A DNA stretch of 64,000 bases from Linderina pennispora. Its lineage: Eukaryota > Kickxellomycota > Kickxellomycetes > Kickxellales > Kickxellaceae. Positions 1 to 9,460 of the stretch are shown piece by piece. The stretch lies in NCBI RefSeq assembly GCF_002104995.1, contig NW_024468254.1, positions 310,001-374,000 of the forward strand, read 5' to 3'. The stretch's first letter is position 1; every line of letters begins with the position of its first letter. The notes under the pieces were generated by a model. It was not told the origin of the DNA, searched no databases, and saw only the letters and a program-made list of their open reading frames with translations. The translations under genes and the position numbers were made by a program.

Positions 1-980
1 TCATTGGTTGGGCAGCTCGTAGTGGATGTCATGCACCGCTTTCCAGGTATCATTTAATGTCATGTAATTCTGTTGATCAAGGTTTCGTCAAGTTAATTGT
101 TTAAACAAAAGAAAGCGCAGCAGCCATGTGATGGGCATAAGCCATGTACATAGAGGCAGGTATCCGTTCCATGGAAGAAGGTCACCACGGGCGCAGGGAA
201 ACAGGTCATCTTGCTGCGGTCTCCAGGGCGGCGCATTTCCGGTGTCAATCAAGAAAACAGACAGCCACAGGGCCACACAGCCGTGTTCCCACCTCACATC
301 TGTTGCGAAAACACCCGGGGTTTTTCAAAAGAAAGTTCTTGCATCGAAAAATGATCGCTTCCAATAGAAGTACTCTTCCTCGTGTCTTCTGTTTAGAAAC
401 ATCAATGTCCGCAACTGTTGGGGGAAGTGCCGGCCACTATACGCTTTCAAGCAAACCCCGGCGTTGCAAGGAGCTCTTGGCGCTGTGAACACATGAGGAG
501 GAGGATGTAGTGATTCCAGCTCCGTCATCTTCTTGGTGCCTCATCATCCACAAAACCAGCTACCCGTGAAGAGAGATAGTTTGAAAAGCAGCGATGGAGA
601 GCGGGAGAAATCAGCGGGCACCTAGATGCATTAGAGAACTAACGGATTCTGTTGGGAACGGAGGGGTGCTGATTTCTTAACGGCTTTTCGGCAAAACAAA
701 AAGAAAAAAATAAGGTGAAAGTGGAGCTGGCTGTGCACCAACCCTTGGGAGTTGCGAGTGAGCCCACCAGGTTTTTAAGATTTAAACCCCTTTGGCCTGC
801 ACTCTTGTTTTCGTTGCTCGCCCCCTCTTTTTCCACCTGTCGGATTTCCTACACTTGAAATGCCCCTCTAAAGAGGCAAAAAGTATTTTCTAAGCCTTCT
901 TTTTTACTACCCTATATTTTCTTGTCGCAATTCCGATACTGTTACTCAGCGAACGTGCTTCAGGTACAGAGCATAACCAA
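1..980. other. left-edge region upstream of the homeodomain gene; no complete gene
   Basis: No complete coding region is convincing here. At the very edge, the + frame starting at base 1 reads 18 codons to a TAA at 55-57 (ending DVMHRFPGII). The minus strand offers an alternative short terminal exon with an acceptor-like CAACAG just before it and a TGA at 1-3. One of these may be the tail of a cut-off gene, but the sequence cannot decide which. The rest probably holds the 5' leader and promoter of the gene starting at 981. Short open frames on both strands look random. Confidence 0.4.
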
Positions 981-2675
981 ATGAGATTTTCAGACTCTGA
1001 ACCTACAACGCCAGCCAGGTGGCCAAATGGCGCCTCAGAAGGGGACCAGGCTTTCGCTGACCCTATGCTGTTCGAGCAAACTTCTGCAGCAGGCGCCTTT
1101 TCGCACACAGCTCAAGCCAGTGGCAGTACGAGTCTTTCAACTCCCCTGCTAGCACCATACTCCGAGCAAACAACCACAGCGGCGCTTTTGTCTGGTGGCT
1201 CCAGCACCTCTCCTTTCCTCCACACCCTGCCTCACCAGCAGCCGTCCCTCAACTGCATCTCACCAGCCGACCTCCTTCTGTCTATCAGTGCAGCCACATC
1301 TGCCCCAGGCTCCACCAACCCGCAAGTGTACAGCGTGCCTTCAATCTCAGTATCCACTTCTGACGAACTCCAGGCGAGTGCTGGAGACTTGGTGCCCTAC
1401 ACGAGCGCTGGGATACAAGCCCCACACGGCTCCGAGGCCATGGTGCCTTTGAACATGTTCAGCAACCTCCTGTACTTGAACGAGTTGCCGGGTAGCCAGG
1501 ACGCTAGCTCGCAGGCTATTGCAAACGACCTGTTTGCAAACAACGGCGTCCTGACCGCCATGTCTTGGGAGCAGCCAAGCCCGGTGCAACCAGCCACTGC
1601 CAGTCCCCACGAGCTCAGCGTGACAGGCGACGAATCCAATTTCGCCGAGCTGAACATTCAGACAGACGTTGCAGACTCACAATTATCCGACCAATTTGGC
1701 TGGCTGCAGCGTGGCACTATCCCTCTTTTGACGCCGCAGGTTGGTCAAGCTACAGGACACCTCTACCCTCGCATCAATATACCACATAGCCCTCGCAGCC
1801 TGCCGTCGCTCTCGCCTGCGCTGACTGACACCCACATATCGCCCTCGCCAGGCCTCCTTTCGCCCATGGCCGCTAGCACAGCGGCCGCTCATTATCACCT
1901 ACCGAGAGAAAATGCCGGACACACAGCTGTGCCTGTTGCAGACACCATACGTGCGGACAATCGCATTCTCTTGAGCCGCGCTGCAGGCATTCTCCAGGCC
2001 GTGCGGCCAACTCAGAGCGGCCAGCTAGAAACACAGACGCTGGATCCCCAGGCCCTGACTGCCGGCTCCCTTTCTGTGGCCTGGAACGCAGATCTGAGCG
2101 TACCAAGCTCGCCGCTCTTTGGTGGCACGCCTGCGACTCATGGGTCACCCCTTTTTGCGCTGGCCCCGGCAGCAACAACCAACGCCCAGAGCATCCAACT
2201 GCTGGGGGCGGGATTCAGCGACGCCCTAATCGATTCCCAAGCCAGCTTTGAGGATAATACAGGCAGGACTGTCACTGGCCAGCCTATTCGACCCACTTTG
2301 CTTAGAGAGGATGGCCGAAGGAACCTGGTAGCACGCGACGAGGGGGCTGACAACACCCCTTACAGCGACGGTCAGCAGAGCAGCTCTCGCCACATGACGA
2401 CGCCGAAACAGCGCAAGGCTTATTACAAGTGGATTATCGCGAATATCCACCACCCGTATCCAGAGGATCACATCAACAGCGAGCTGAATATCGACAACCA
2501 GAGAACGAGCCAATTCAGGTACTGGTTTGCCAACACCCGTAGACGTCAGATGATGTTAATTAGCGGCAACCGCTACAGCGGTGTCTGGGGTATCAGACCT
2601 GCCTTTGAGCGTGCCTGTCGTCGGGTCGGTATCAGGATCCCAGAACACATTAAGCGTGTGCCGAATGACCTGTGA
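981..2675 (+). CDS. TALE-type homeodomain transcription factor
   Basis: A 564-residue protein, probably a nuclear DNA-binding regulator. Residues about 474-527 form a homeodomain of the three-amino-acid-loop-extension (TALE/KN) type. It has a PYP signature between helices 1 and 2, then the recognition helix YWFANTRRR with the expected W, F, N and R. The other 470 residues are low in complexity and rich in Ser, Thr, Pro and Ala, as in a flexible activation region; no second domain is visible. The homeodomain lies near the C-terminus with only about 35 residues after it. The ATG at 981 is the first in the frame and no intron is needed. It is convergent with the GH20 array. Whether it acts in sexual identity, as some fungal homeodomain proteins do, cannot be told from sequence; no partner gene lies nearby. 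Confidence 0.85.
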   Translation: MRFSDSEPTTPARWPNGASEGDQAFADPMLFEQTSAAGAFSHTAQASGSTSLSTPLLAPYSEQTTTAALLSGGSSTSPFLHTLPHQQPSLNCISPADLLLSISAATSAPGSTNPQVYSVPSISVSTSDELQASAGDLVPYTSAGIQAPHGSEAMVPLNMFSNLLYLNELPGSQDASSQAIANDLFANNGVLTAMSWEQPSPVQPATASPHELSVTGDESNFAELNIQTDVADSQLSDQFGWLQRGTIPLLTPQVGQATGHLYPRINIPHSPRSLPSLSPALTDTHISPSPGLLSPMAASTAAAHYHLPRENAGHTAVPVADTIRADNRILLSRAAGILQAVRPTQSGQLETQTLDPQALTAGSLSVAWNADLSVPSSPLFGGTPATHGSPLFALAPAATTNAQSIQLLGAGFSDALIDSQASFEDNTGRTVTGQPIRPTLLREDGRRNLVARDEGADNTPYSDGQQSSSRHMTTPKQRKAYYKWIIANIHHPYPEDHINSELNIDNQRTSQFRYWFANTRRRQMMLISGNRYSGVWGIRPAFERACRRVGIRIPEHIKRVPNDL

Positions 2676-3251
2676 ACAGCTGCGATGGCGCTGCATATCC
2701 CTTACCTATATTCTTAGCTACCATTATCTCTTCTGTTCATTCCCTCCTCTTCTCTCTGTGCATTGCCTATAATTTTATTAGCTTTCTCTCCTGTTCCTTT
2801 TGTCAACAGAATATTTGTTTGTTGCCGCATAAAGGATGTTGGCAGATGCTGCTGCAGTGCGTATAGTAAAAATGTATATGGTACTTTGAGGGCCAAAAAA
2901 GAGTATGTCAGTGAACAAGGTGAGCTAGGCGATGTCAAGGGTGGGAAGCGGTCATCAACGTCATCCCTGGCGCTCTCACCCGGAAACTGTTGGTTGAAGA
3001 CAGAAAGAGTAGCTGTCAAAAGGCATGTTTTCCGTATTGCTCATGCTTGTTTGGCAATCCTTTCTATGCATCTAATTTTTTAGGGATGCAAGTGGACTGA
3101 AACAATACCAGCAAGGAAACCAATACCTATTCAGATTATAGGAACGAGGCTAGTTGATGACGTAGCAAGACGGGCATGTCTGAAGCAATATTCATTTGCA
3201 AGTATCAGTGGGACTAAAATTATCGTATAAACGAATACGCTAGATGCGTTC
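2676..3251. other. convergent intergenic spacer
   Basis: This 576-base stretch separates the 3' ends of the homeodomain gene and GH20 copy 1. It is AT-richer than the flanking genes. Short overlapping frames on both strands show no recognisable protein. It presumably holds both 3' UTRs. Confidence 0.6.
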
Positions 3252-4895
3252 CTAATCAAGCATAGGGAGGTTGCAGTGGCCAGGGTTACGGACACACCAC
3301 AGGGGCTGCATGGGCTCAGCAGCAATACCACGGCCAACCATGCGGAAGCGCTGCTCATGCAGGCGCGCCGCGACCTGACCAGGAGTGCGCACATGGCCAT
3401 TGGCATCCTTCTTGCCAGACCAGGTGGTCTCGGCGACAGCAGCAGCACGCGGCCACAGGCGACCGTCAAGCACAATCTCGTCGCTCTGCTCAGCCCACAG
3501 CAGGGCTTCACCACCAAGAACAAGCTTCTGCTGCGCCGGGTCAGTGATGTTAGCCAACGGGTCGAAGCTATACATCTTCATCCAGGTCTTGAACGGGTCA
3601 CACCACGAGTTACCAGCGGACCAGTTCGACAGCCAGGCACCGTGTCCGCAGTCGAGGTAGTAGTAGTTAGCAGGCGACGCAACCGAGCGGTAGCCCTTGG
3701 CAACCGTCTTGGGAATCGACTGCTCGTCGATCCAGGTCTGCACAATCGTATCCTTAGGCGGCTCGTATTTCGTGTGGAACAGTGTCTCCTCCCAGGTGTA
3801 AGCAGTGCGGTTCAGCGATCCAAGGTATTCGTGGACCTTCGAGTACCAGCTAGCCAGGAGTGTCTCGACGTCCTCACCAGGGTGTGCAGCCAGGTACTTC
3901 TGGACATCGGGATCCTCTTTCCAGCACTTGCGGTTGACCTCATCACCACCAATGTGGAAGACATTGTCAGTGAAGAGCCCTGTGTACTCCTTGACCAGCT
4001 TGTTGGTGAACTCGATAGTCTCAGGCTTGGCGATGTTGAGCTGGCCACTAGGAGGCTCAGCAGCATACTGATCCCAGTTGGGCTGGATATCCATGCACGA
4101 CATCAGGTCCGGGCGCGCCTTTCCGACGATGTAGGTGTGGCCTGGCACATCAAACTCAGGAATAACACGAATACCACGGCCCTTGGCATACTGGATGAGA
4201 TCCCTAACCTCAGCATGCGAGTAGGTCTCCTTTGCACTGTAAGCACCATTCTTCTGAAGGTCAGGGAAGGTCTTGGACTCAACAGGCCACGACTGAGCGT
4301 CAACGATGTGCCAGTGCAGCACGTTCATCTTGTTGTATGACATGGCATCAATGGTGCGCTTGAGAGTGCTGACTGGAAGGTAGTTGCGCGATGTATCGAT
4401 CTGCAGACCACGGTGAGGGAAGAAAGGAGAATCCTCAATGTGGATAGGGGTGTTGCGAATGGCCTTTCCGTTGCCGTTGGCAACAAAGAGCTGGGAGAGA
4501 GTCTCAAGACCACGCAGAGCACCGTACGGCGTCTTTGCCTTCAGGGTAGCCTCGCCGCTGACAGGAACATCAAGGGTATAAGACTCATCGGTATCGAGGT
4601 TCAAAGTCTCATCAGTGCTCTCGACAGACAGAGACACGCCACCAAAGGAGCCGTTGGTCTTGACCTGCGTCACGTTCCAGGTGACCGGGCTCTGGAAGCT
4701 CTCCTTGTTGATCAGGTCCTGGTAACGCTGGATGGCGTTGCTGACAATGGATCCAACATTGCCCGAAGGCTTGATGTTAACCCACCAGACCTCGCTGTTG
4801 GACGAGCCCTCCTTCAGCGTACGCGGGATAGGCCAGACACCGAGGACGGATGGGATGGCGGCGAGAAGGCCGATAGCAGAAGCAGTAATCTTCAT
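3252..4895 (-). CDS. secreted GH20 beta-N-acetylhexosaminidase, tandem copy 1
   Basis: A 547-residue secreted exo-enzyme predicted to remove terminal N-acetylhexosamine from chitin oligosaccharides or glycoproteins. The start MKITASAIGL opens a signal peptide, with likely cleavage after VLG and a mature end VWPIPR. An N-terminal GH20b-like domain (about 20-150) precedes the catalytic barrel (about 160-520). Visible motifs are HWHIVDAQSWP and HIGGDEVN, whose Asp-Glu is the substrate-assisted catalytic pair. An in-frame upstream extension exists, but the signal peptide fixes this start. Compared with copies 2-4 it has three extra C-terminal residues (MLD). Its N-terminal third matches copy 2, its middle matches copy 3, and the short ANGNGKAIRNTP block matches copy 4. 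That mosaic suggests gene conversion. No introns. Confidence 0.93.
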   Translation of the reverse strand: MKITASAIGLLAAIPSVLGVWPIPRTLKEGSSNSEVWWVNIKPSGNVGSIVSNAIQRYQDLINKESFQSPVTWNVTQVKTNGSFGGVSLSVESTDETLNLDTDESYTLDVPVSGEATLKAKTPYGALRGLETLSQLFVANGNGKAIRNTPIHIEDSPFFPHRGLQIDTSRNYLPVSTLKRTIDAMSYNKMNVLHWHIVDAQSWPVESKTFPDLQKNGAYSAKETYSHAEVRDLIQYAKGRGIRVIPEFDVPGHTYIVGKARPDLMSCMDIQPNWDQYAAEPPSGQLNIAKPETIEFTNKLVKEYTGLFTDNVFHIGGDEVNRKCWKEDPDVQKYLAAHPGEDVETLLASWYSKVHEYLGSLNRTAYTWEETLFHTKYEPPKDTIVQTWIDEQSIPKTVAKGYRSVASPANYYYLDCGHGAWLSNWSAGNSWCDPFKTWMKMYSFDPLANITDPAQQKLVLGGEALLWAEQSDEIVLDGRLWPRAAAVAETTWSGKKDANGHVRTPGQVAARLHEQRFRMVGRGIAAEPMQPLWCVRNPGHCNLPMLD

Positions 4896-6390
4896 GGAAA
4901 ATGGAGCGGAATAGATATTAAGAGGGACGGAGTGTAGAACACTGGGTAGAAGCAGAGGAAGAACAGAATTAGACGGAAAGATTCGAAGCAAGGAAGTTTG
5001 GTAGTGAGGACCGTGAAAAGGGCCGTATTAGCGGAGCCTTTATATAAGATTCTCCCCGGCGAATACCGAATATGCCCCTGCTACTTCTGAAGTCCAGTCA
5101 AACATGCCACCGGTTGATCCAGCTACCATGTGGGAGAAGCGGCATTTGCTCAACGCTCAGGCCTGCATGCCACCGCCCCGAACACTACATCACCTTTCAA
5201 TTATTCCAAACAAATGTTCCTTTGTCAGAAGCATCCTGACCCGGCGAACGCCAATGCAGCATGTCTTGGATTCCCATGCCACCAAATGTCCGCATTAGGA
5301 CCGAGACACACTTCCAGCATGTCACAACAGACATGTAATACTTTGTAATATCACTCTTTGTGTGAAGCTGTTCTCGGGCTGTTTCATGGCAGCAGCTGCG
5401 GCAGTTTACCGCAGCATATATTTGCGTATTGACATAGTGCTCCGCTTGGTCATGCCAAGAACATGCTGCATTTTTTTTTGGAATTCACAGAAAACAACGG
5501 CTGACAGCTACACACCTCTCCTGCACGAGTGCATACATGCAGATCTATATTCCCAATAAAGGAGTCTCAGGAATTTCCGCAACCGCATGCAAGCACTTTT
5601 GGCTGCCGTTCTGACAGATTGCTATTGGTCTAAGCACAGCACGCACACATCGCCTCAAAAGACAGCTATTTTGCAGACAAATAGACGGCCTCACGTAAAT
5701 TAACCCCCCTTGACACGAGCATACACAGCGATACAAAAGTAGCTGAGCCACCAGTCGTAGCTCATAGGCTATATGGTGTTCATATCATGCTCAGGAGTGG
5801 CACACATGTCCCTGGTGCATGGCTGTCACAATCCTGCCTGAAACCCCTTTTTGACAAATGTTACACACATAATCAGCTCCGCATTTGCAACCCGCGATGT
5901 TGGCCCAGTGTGCATAAATGCAAGAAAATTACTACATCATGTGTTCTGGGGTACTGTCCGATTCAGAAAGCCGGCTTTTGGCAAGGATTTAAGACGATTC
6001 AGATGATATGCTTGGCTGATGCCCGCCTAAAATAGAAATCACAGACGGCGATCTAAATATTCAACTTGGATCTTTCACCGCACTGGCTTCTTTACTCGGG
6101 GAAACTAGTTTCTTTGGCTCCAGCTCCACTCTTCGTATGGGCAGATACCAGTTTAGTACGGAAACTGAGCTCCATGGATCACATATGTATGGCGGATGAA
6201 CACGAATGGCTGTGCCAGAGTTACGCGAACCACTTCCAAGCAGTGTTATGGTAGCAACCGCGGATTTGCAACTTGTAGCAATCGTGATTGCCTAAATAGC
6301 TGGAATCGGCAAAGGAGTTGATGTATAGGGTTCACAAATTGTCTTTGGTCATACATAAAGGTTAGAGACATCGTGCTAGGCTGGATTTGT
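4896..6390. other. spacer and promoter region upstream of GH20 copy 1
   Basis: About 1.5 kb without a supported gene. It contains the copy 1 promoter (TATA at 5039-5046) and the 3' end region of copy 2. The nonamer CATGCCACC occurs three times (5103, 5166 and 5275) in the proximal promoter and could be a regulator site. No coding frame resembles a known protein. Confidence 0.5.
5039..5046 (-). promoter_or_regulatory. TATA box of GH20 copy 1
   Basis: The minus strand reads TATATAAAGGCTC about 145-150 bp before the ATG at 4895. The equivalent element sits at nearly the same distance in copies 2 and 3, which supports a core-promoter role. Confidence 0.6.
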
Positions 6391-8025
6391 TTAGGGTAGG
6401 TTGCAGTGGCCCGGGTTACGGACACACCAGACAGGCTGCATGGGCCCGGCAGAAATGCCACGGTCAACCATGCGGAAGCGCTGCTCATGCAGGCGCGATG
6501 CGACCTCCTCAGTAGTGCGCACACGGCCAGTGGCATCCTTCTTGCCAGACCAGGTGGTCTCGGCCATGGCTGCGGCACGCGGCCACAGGCGATTGTCGAG
6601 CACAGTCTCGTCACTCTGCTCAGCCCACAGCTGGACCTCACCACCAAGAACAAGCTTCTGCTGCGCCGGGTCAGTGATGCCGGTGAGCGGATCGAAGCTG
6701 TAGATCTTCATCCAGGTCTTGAACGGATCACACCACGAGTTACCTGCAACCCAGTTCGACAGCCAGGCACCGTGTCCGCAGTCGAGGTAGTAGTAGCTGG
6801 CAGGCGATGCAACCGAGCGGTAGCCCTTGGAAACCGTCTTGGGAATCGACTGCTCGTCGATCCAGGTCTGCACAATCGTGTCCTTAGGCGGCTCGTATGT
6901 GCTGTGGAACAGTGTCTCCTCCCAGGTGTAGGCAGTGCGGTTCAGCGATCCAAGGTATTCGTGGACCTTCGAGTACCAGCTAGCCAGGAGTGTCTCGACG
7001 TCCTCACCAGGGTGTGCAGCCAGGTACTTCTGGACATCGGGATCCTCTTTCCAGCACTTGCGGTTGACCTCGTCACCACCAAGGTGGAAGACGTTGTCAG
7101 TGAAGAGCCCTGTGTACTCCTTGACCAGCTTGTTGGTGAACTCGATAGTCTCAGGCTTGGCGATGTTGAGCTGGCCACTAGGAGGCTCAGCAGCATACTG
7201 ATCCCAGTTTGGCTGCATGTTCATGCACGACATCAGGTCCGGGCGCGCCTTGCCGACAATGTAGGTGTGGCCTGGCACATCAAACTCAGGAATGATGCGG
7301 ACACCACGGCCCTTGGCATACTGGATGAGATCCCTAACCTCAGCATGCGAGTAGGTCTCCTTTGCACTGTAAGCACCATTCTTCTGAAGGTCAGGGAAGG
7401 TCTTGGACTCAACAGGCCACGACTGAGAATCAACAATGTGCCAGTGGAGCACATTCAGCTTGTTGTATGACATGGCATCAATGGTGCGCTTGAGGGCGCT
7501 GATAGGGAGGTAGTTACGAGCGGTGTCAAGCTGAATACCACGGTGAGGGAAGAAAGGAGAATCCTCAATGTGGATAGGAGTGTTGCGGATTGCCTTAGAT
7601 GCTCCGTTGGTAACAACGAGCTGGGAGAGAGTCTCAAGACCACGCAGAGCACCGTACGGCGTCTTTGCCTTCAGGGTAGCCTCGCCGCTGACAGGGACAT
7701 CGAGGGTATAGGACTCATCGGTATCGAGGTTCAGAGTCTCATCAGTGCTCTCGACAGACAGAGACACGCCACCAAAGGAGCCGTTGGTCTTGACCTGCGT
7801 CACGTTCCAGGTGACCGGGCTCTGGAAGCTCTCCTTGTTGATCAGGTCCTGGTAACGCTGGATGGCGTTGCTGACAATGGATCCAACATTGCCCGAAGGC
7901 TTGATGTTAACCCACCAGACCTCACTGTTGGACGAGCCCTCCTTCAGCGTACGCGGGATAGGCCAGACACCGAGGACAGATGGGATGGCGGCGAGAAGGC
8001 CGATAGCAGAAGCGGTGATCTTCAT
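6391..8025 (-). CDS. secreted GH20 beta-N-acetylhexosaminidase, tandem copy 2
   Basis: A 544-residue paralogue with the same layout: signal peptide, GH20b-like N-terminal domain, then catalytic domain with HWHIVDSQSWP and HLGGDEVN. Residues about 36-100 are the same as copy 1, whereas the block VVTNGASKAIRNTP is shared with copy 3. Private changes cluster at about 163-200 (RGIQLDTARNYLPISALKR, NKLN, DSQSWP). The residues just before the ATG (TTCATTGAGG on the + strand) and a short 3' flank also resemble copy 3, so these two may be the most recent duplicates. The ATG is fixed by the signal peptide; the upstream in-frame codons lack an ATG. All catalytic residues visible in copy 1 are retained, so it is probably active. 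Intronless. Confidence 0.93.
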   Translation of the reverse strand: MKITASAIGLLAAIPSVLGVWPIPRTLKEGSSNSEVWWVNIKPSGNVGSIVSNAIQRYQDLINKESFQSPVTWNVTQVKTNGSFGGVSLSVESTDETLNLDTDESYTLDVPVSGEATLKAKTPYGALRGLETLSQLVVTNGASKAIRNTPIHIEDSPFFPHRGIQLDTARNYLPISALKRTIDAMSYNKLNVLHWHIVDSQSWPVESKTFPDLQKNGAYSAKETYSHAEVRDLIQYAKGRGVRIIPEFDVPGHTYIVGKARPDLMSCMNMQPNWDQYAAEPPSGQLNIAKPETIEFTNKLVKEYTGLFTDNVFHLGGDEVNRKCWKEDPDVQKYLAAHPGEDVETLLASWYSKVHEYLGSLNRTAYTWEETLFHSTYEPPKDTIVQTWIDEQSIPKTVSKGYRSVASPASYYYLDCGHGAWLSNWVAGNSWCDPFKTWMKIYSFDPLTGITDPAQQKLVLGGEVQLWAEQSDETVLDNRLWPRAAAMAETTWSGKKDATGRVRTTEEVASRLHEQRFRMVDRGISAGPMQPVWCVRNPGHCNLP

Positions 8026-9460
8026 TGAGGTAGTAAGTAGGATTAGTATTAAAAGGTTATGTGAACACGGCACTAGCTTGGGTGTAAAGAAGAGGTGGGG
8101 TTAGAAGCGAGAGGAGGGTATCAAGGCGAGTGTTGATGATGATGAGAGATGTGTAAATGGGTTTGGCAAAAGAGCCTTTATATAGCATTTCGTCTACAGG
8201 GTGCAAAATTGATATCCCTTTGCACGATTCCATAGAATCTACTGTAAATTTGTATGAAGCCATGCCTGAAATGCGTTTCCGCCTTTGCATTCTCATATGT
8301 ATGCTGCTACCTTTTCTCTGGCCATGAAATTCAGCGTGAATATTCCTTAGAATATACTTCAATGAGCGGCTTATGGCCCGACCAATGCATATGCAGAATA
8401 TTTGGCGATAAGAGCACCAGTAGTGAGAGATCCGCTTGGAGGCTCTTGGTGATCTAACAGAATTGTTTTGGCTGGAAGCAAGTGCAATGTGGTCTGCCTT
8501 CACCACAGCCGGCACCAAATAGGCCGAAAAGCGGTTTCCATAGAAATACGTGCGGCGTCTTTTGAGAATTCCTATAAGGGATATGGCCGTACTCCTTTTC
8601 AGTACAAGTGTATGTTGATCAACTCTAGTAATTACGGATGGTCTAGAATGTCTGGAACTGAAGGCCAGCACATGTTGACCGGGCCTTCTATGATTGACAA
8701 TAAGCACAAGTGGTGAGAACCCCGGCAAAAGTGGCCGACATTACAATCCAAGAACGCAGAGTAGAAAGATATCCATAACGCACTACCTCTACAAGTGTAG
8801 CTGAATGAGCATGCTATGTAGCTAAGGATTTCCTAGCCTATGTATATGAGCTGCTCATTACATACCCGCTGTCGCCTTCCTTAATCATGTTGGACCGCTG
8901 TGGCCTGGACTGGTACATATCCCGCGTCTCTTGATTGCCATTACTTGCCTCCAATGTGCAAGGCTTGAGGTTGGCTTGACATGCATGACCTTCTAGAAAA
9001 TCGATAAACAATGCAGGCGGAGGATGCACATGCACATAAAAGGATTCTTCTGGCAATAATTTAAAGAAGCCCGAGTTCTATTCCTTGAAGAGTATTCTTA
9101 CGGAAGGTGCGCGGCGACAATCCCAGAAAATCTGGTCCTCGTGTATCCACTGTGGTTTTACTCCGAGAACACATGAGCATTGGCTCCAAAAAAATTCGTG
9201 GCCGTGTCATTCTGTATGCGAGTACTTCCCTGCTTAACTTGCTGCCTTATTAGCACACATGGTGTTGTCCGTAGGCATGTACTGGGGATGTAGGTGCAAT
9301 ACGCAAAAATGAAAAAAAAAAACAACACGACAGTCGAAGAGACAGCGCAGCTAGATTGCCTGATGGATTTGGGAATGGGAAGTCACTGAGTATATTGCGT
9401 GAAGCTATAAACTTTTGGTCCGAATAGGGTTTCCAAGACATCACGCTGGAATCTACTTGT
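8026..9460. other. spacer and promoter region upstream of GH20 copy 2
   Basis: About 1.4 kb with the copy 2 promoter and the 3' region of copy 3. A minus-strand frame of 223 codons (8057-8728) overlaps the promoter and TATA box, has no recognisable domain, and is judged non-coding. A poly-A run lies near 9309-9322. Nothing else is recognised. Confidence 0.5.
8177..8184 (-). promoter_or_regulatory. TATA box of GH20 copy 2
   Basis: The minus strand reads TATATAAAGGCTC about 152-160 bp before the ATG at 8025. The 13-base string matches the copy 1 element, although the surrounding spacers differ. Confidence 0.6.

Noticed and set aside
8057-8728. Possible 223-codon minus-strand gene before GH20 copy 2
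   Set aside because: It overlaps the copy 2 promoter and TATA box and shows no protein features.
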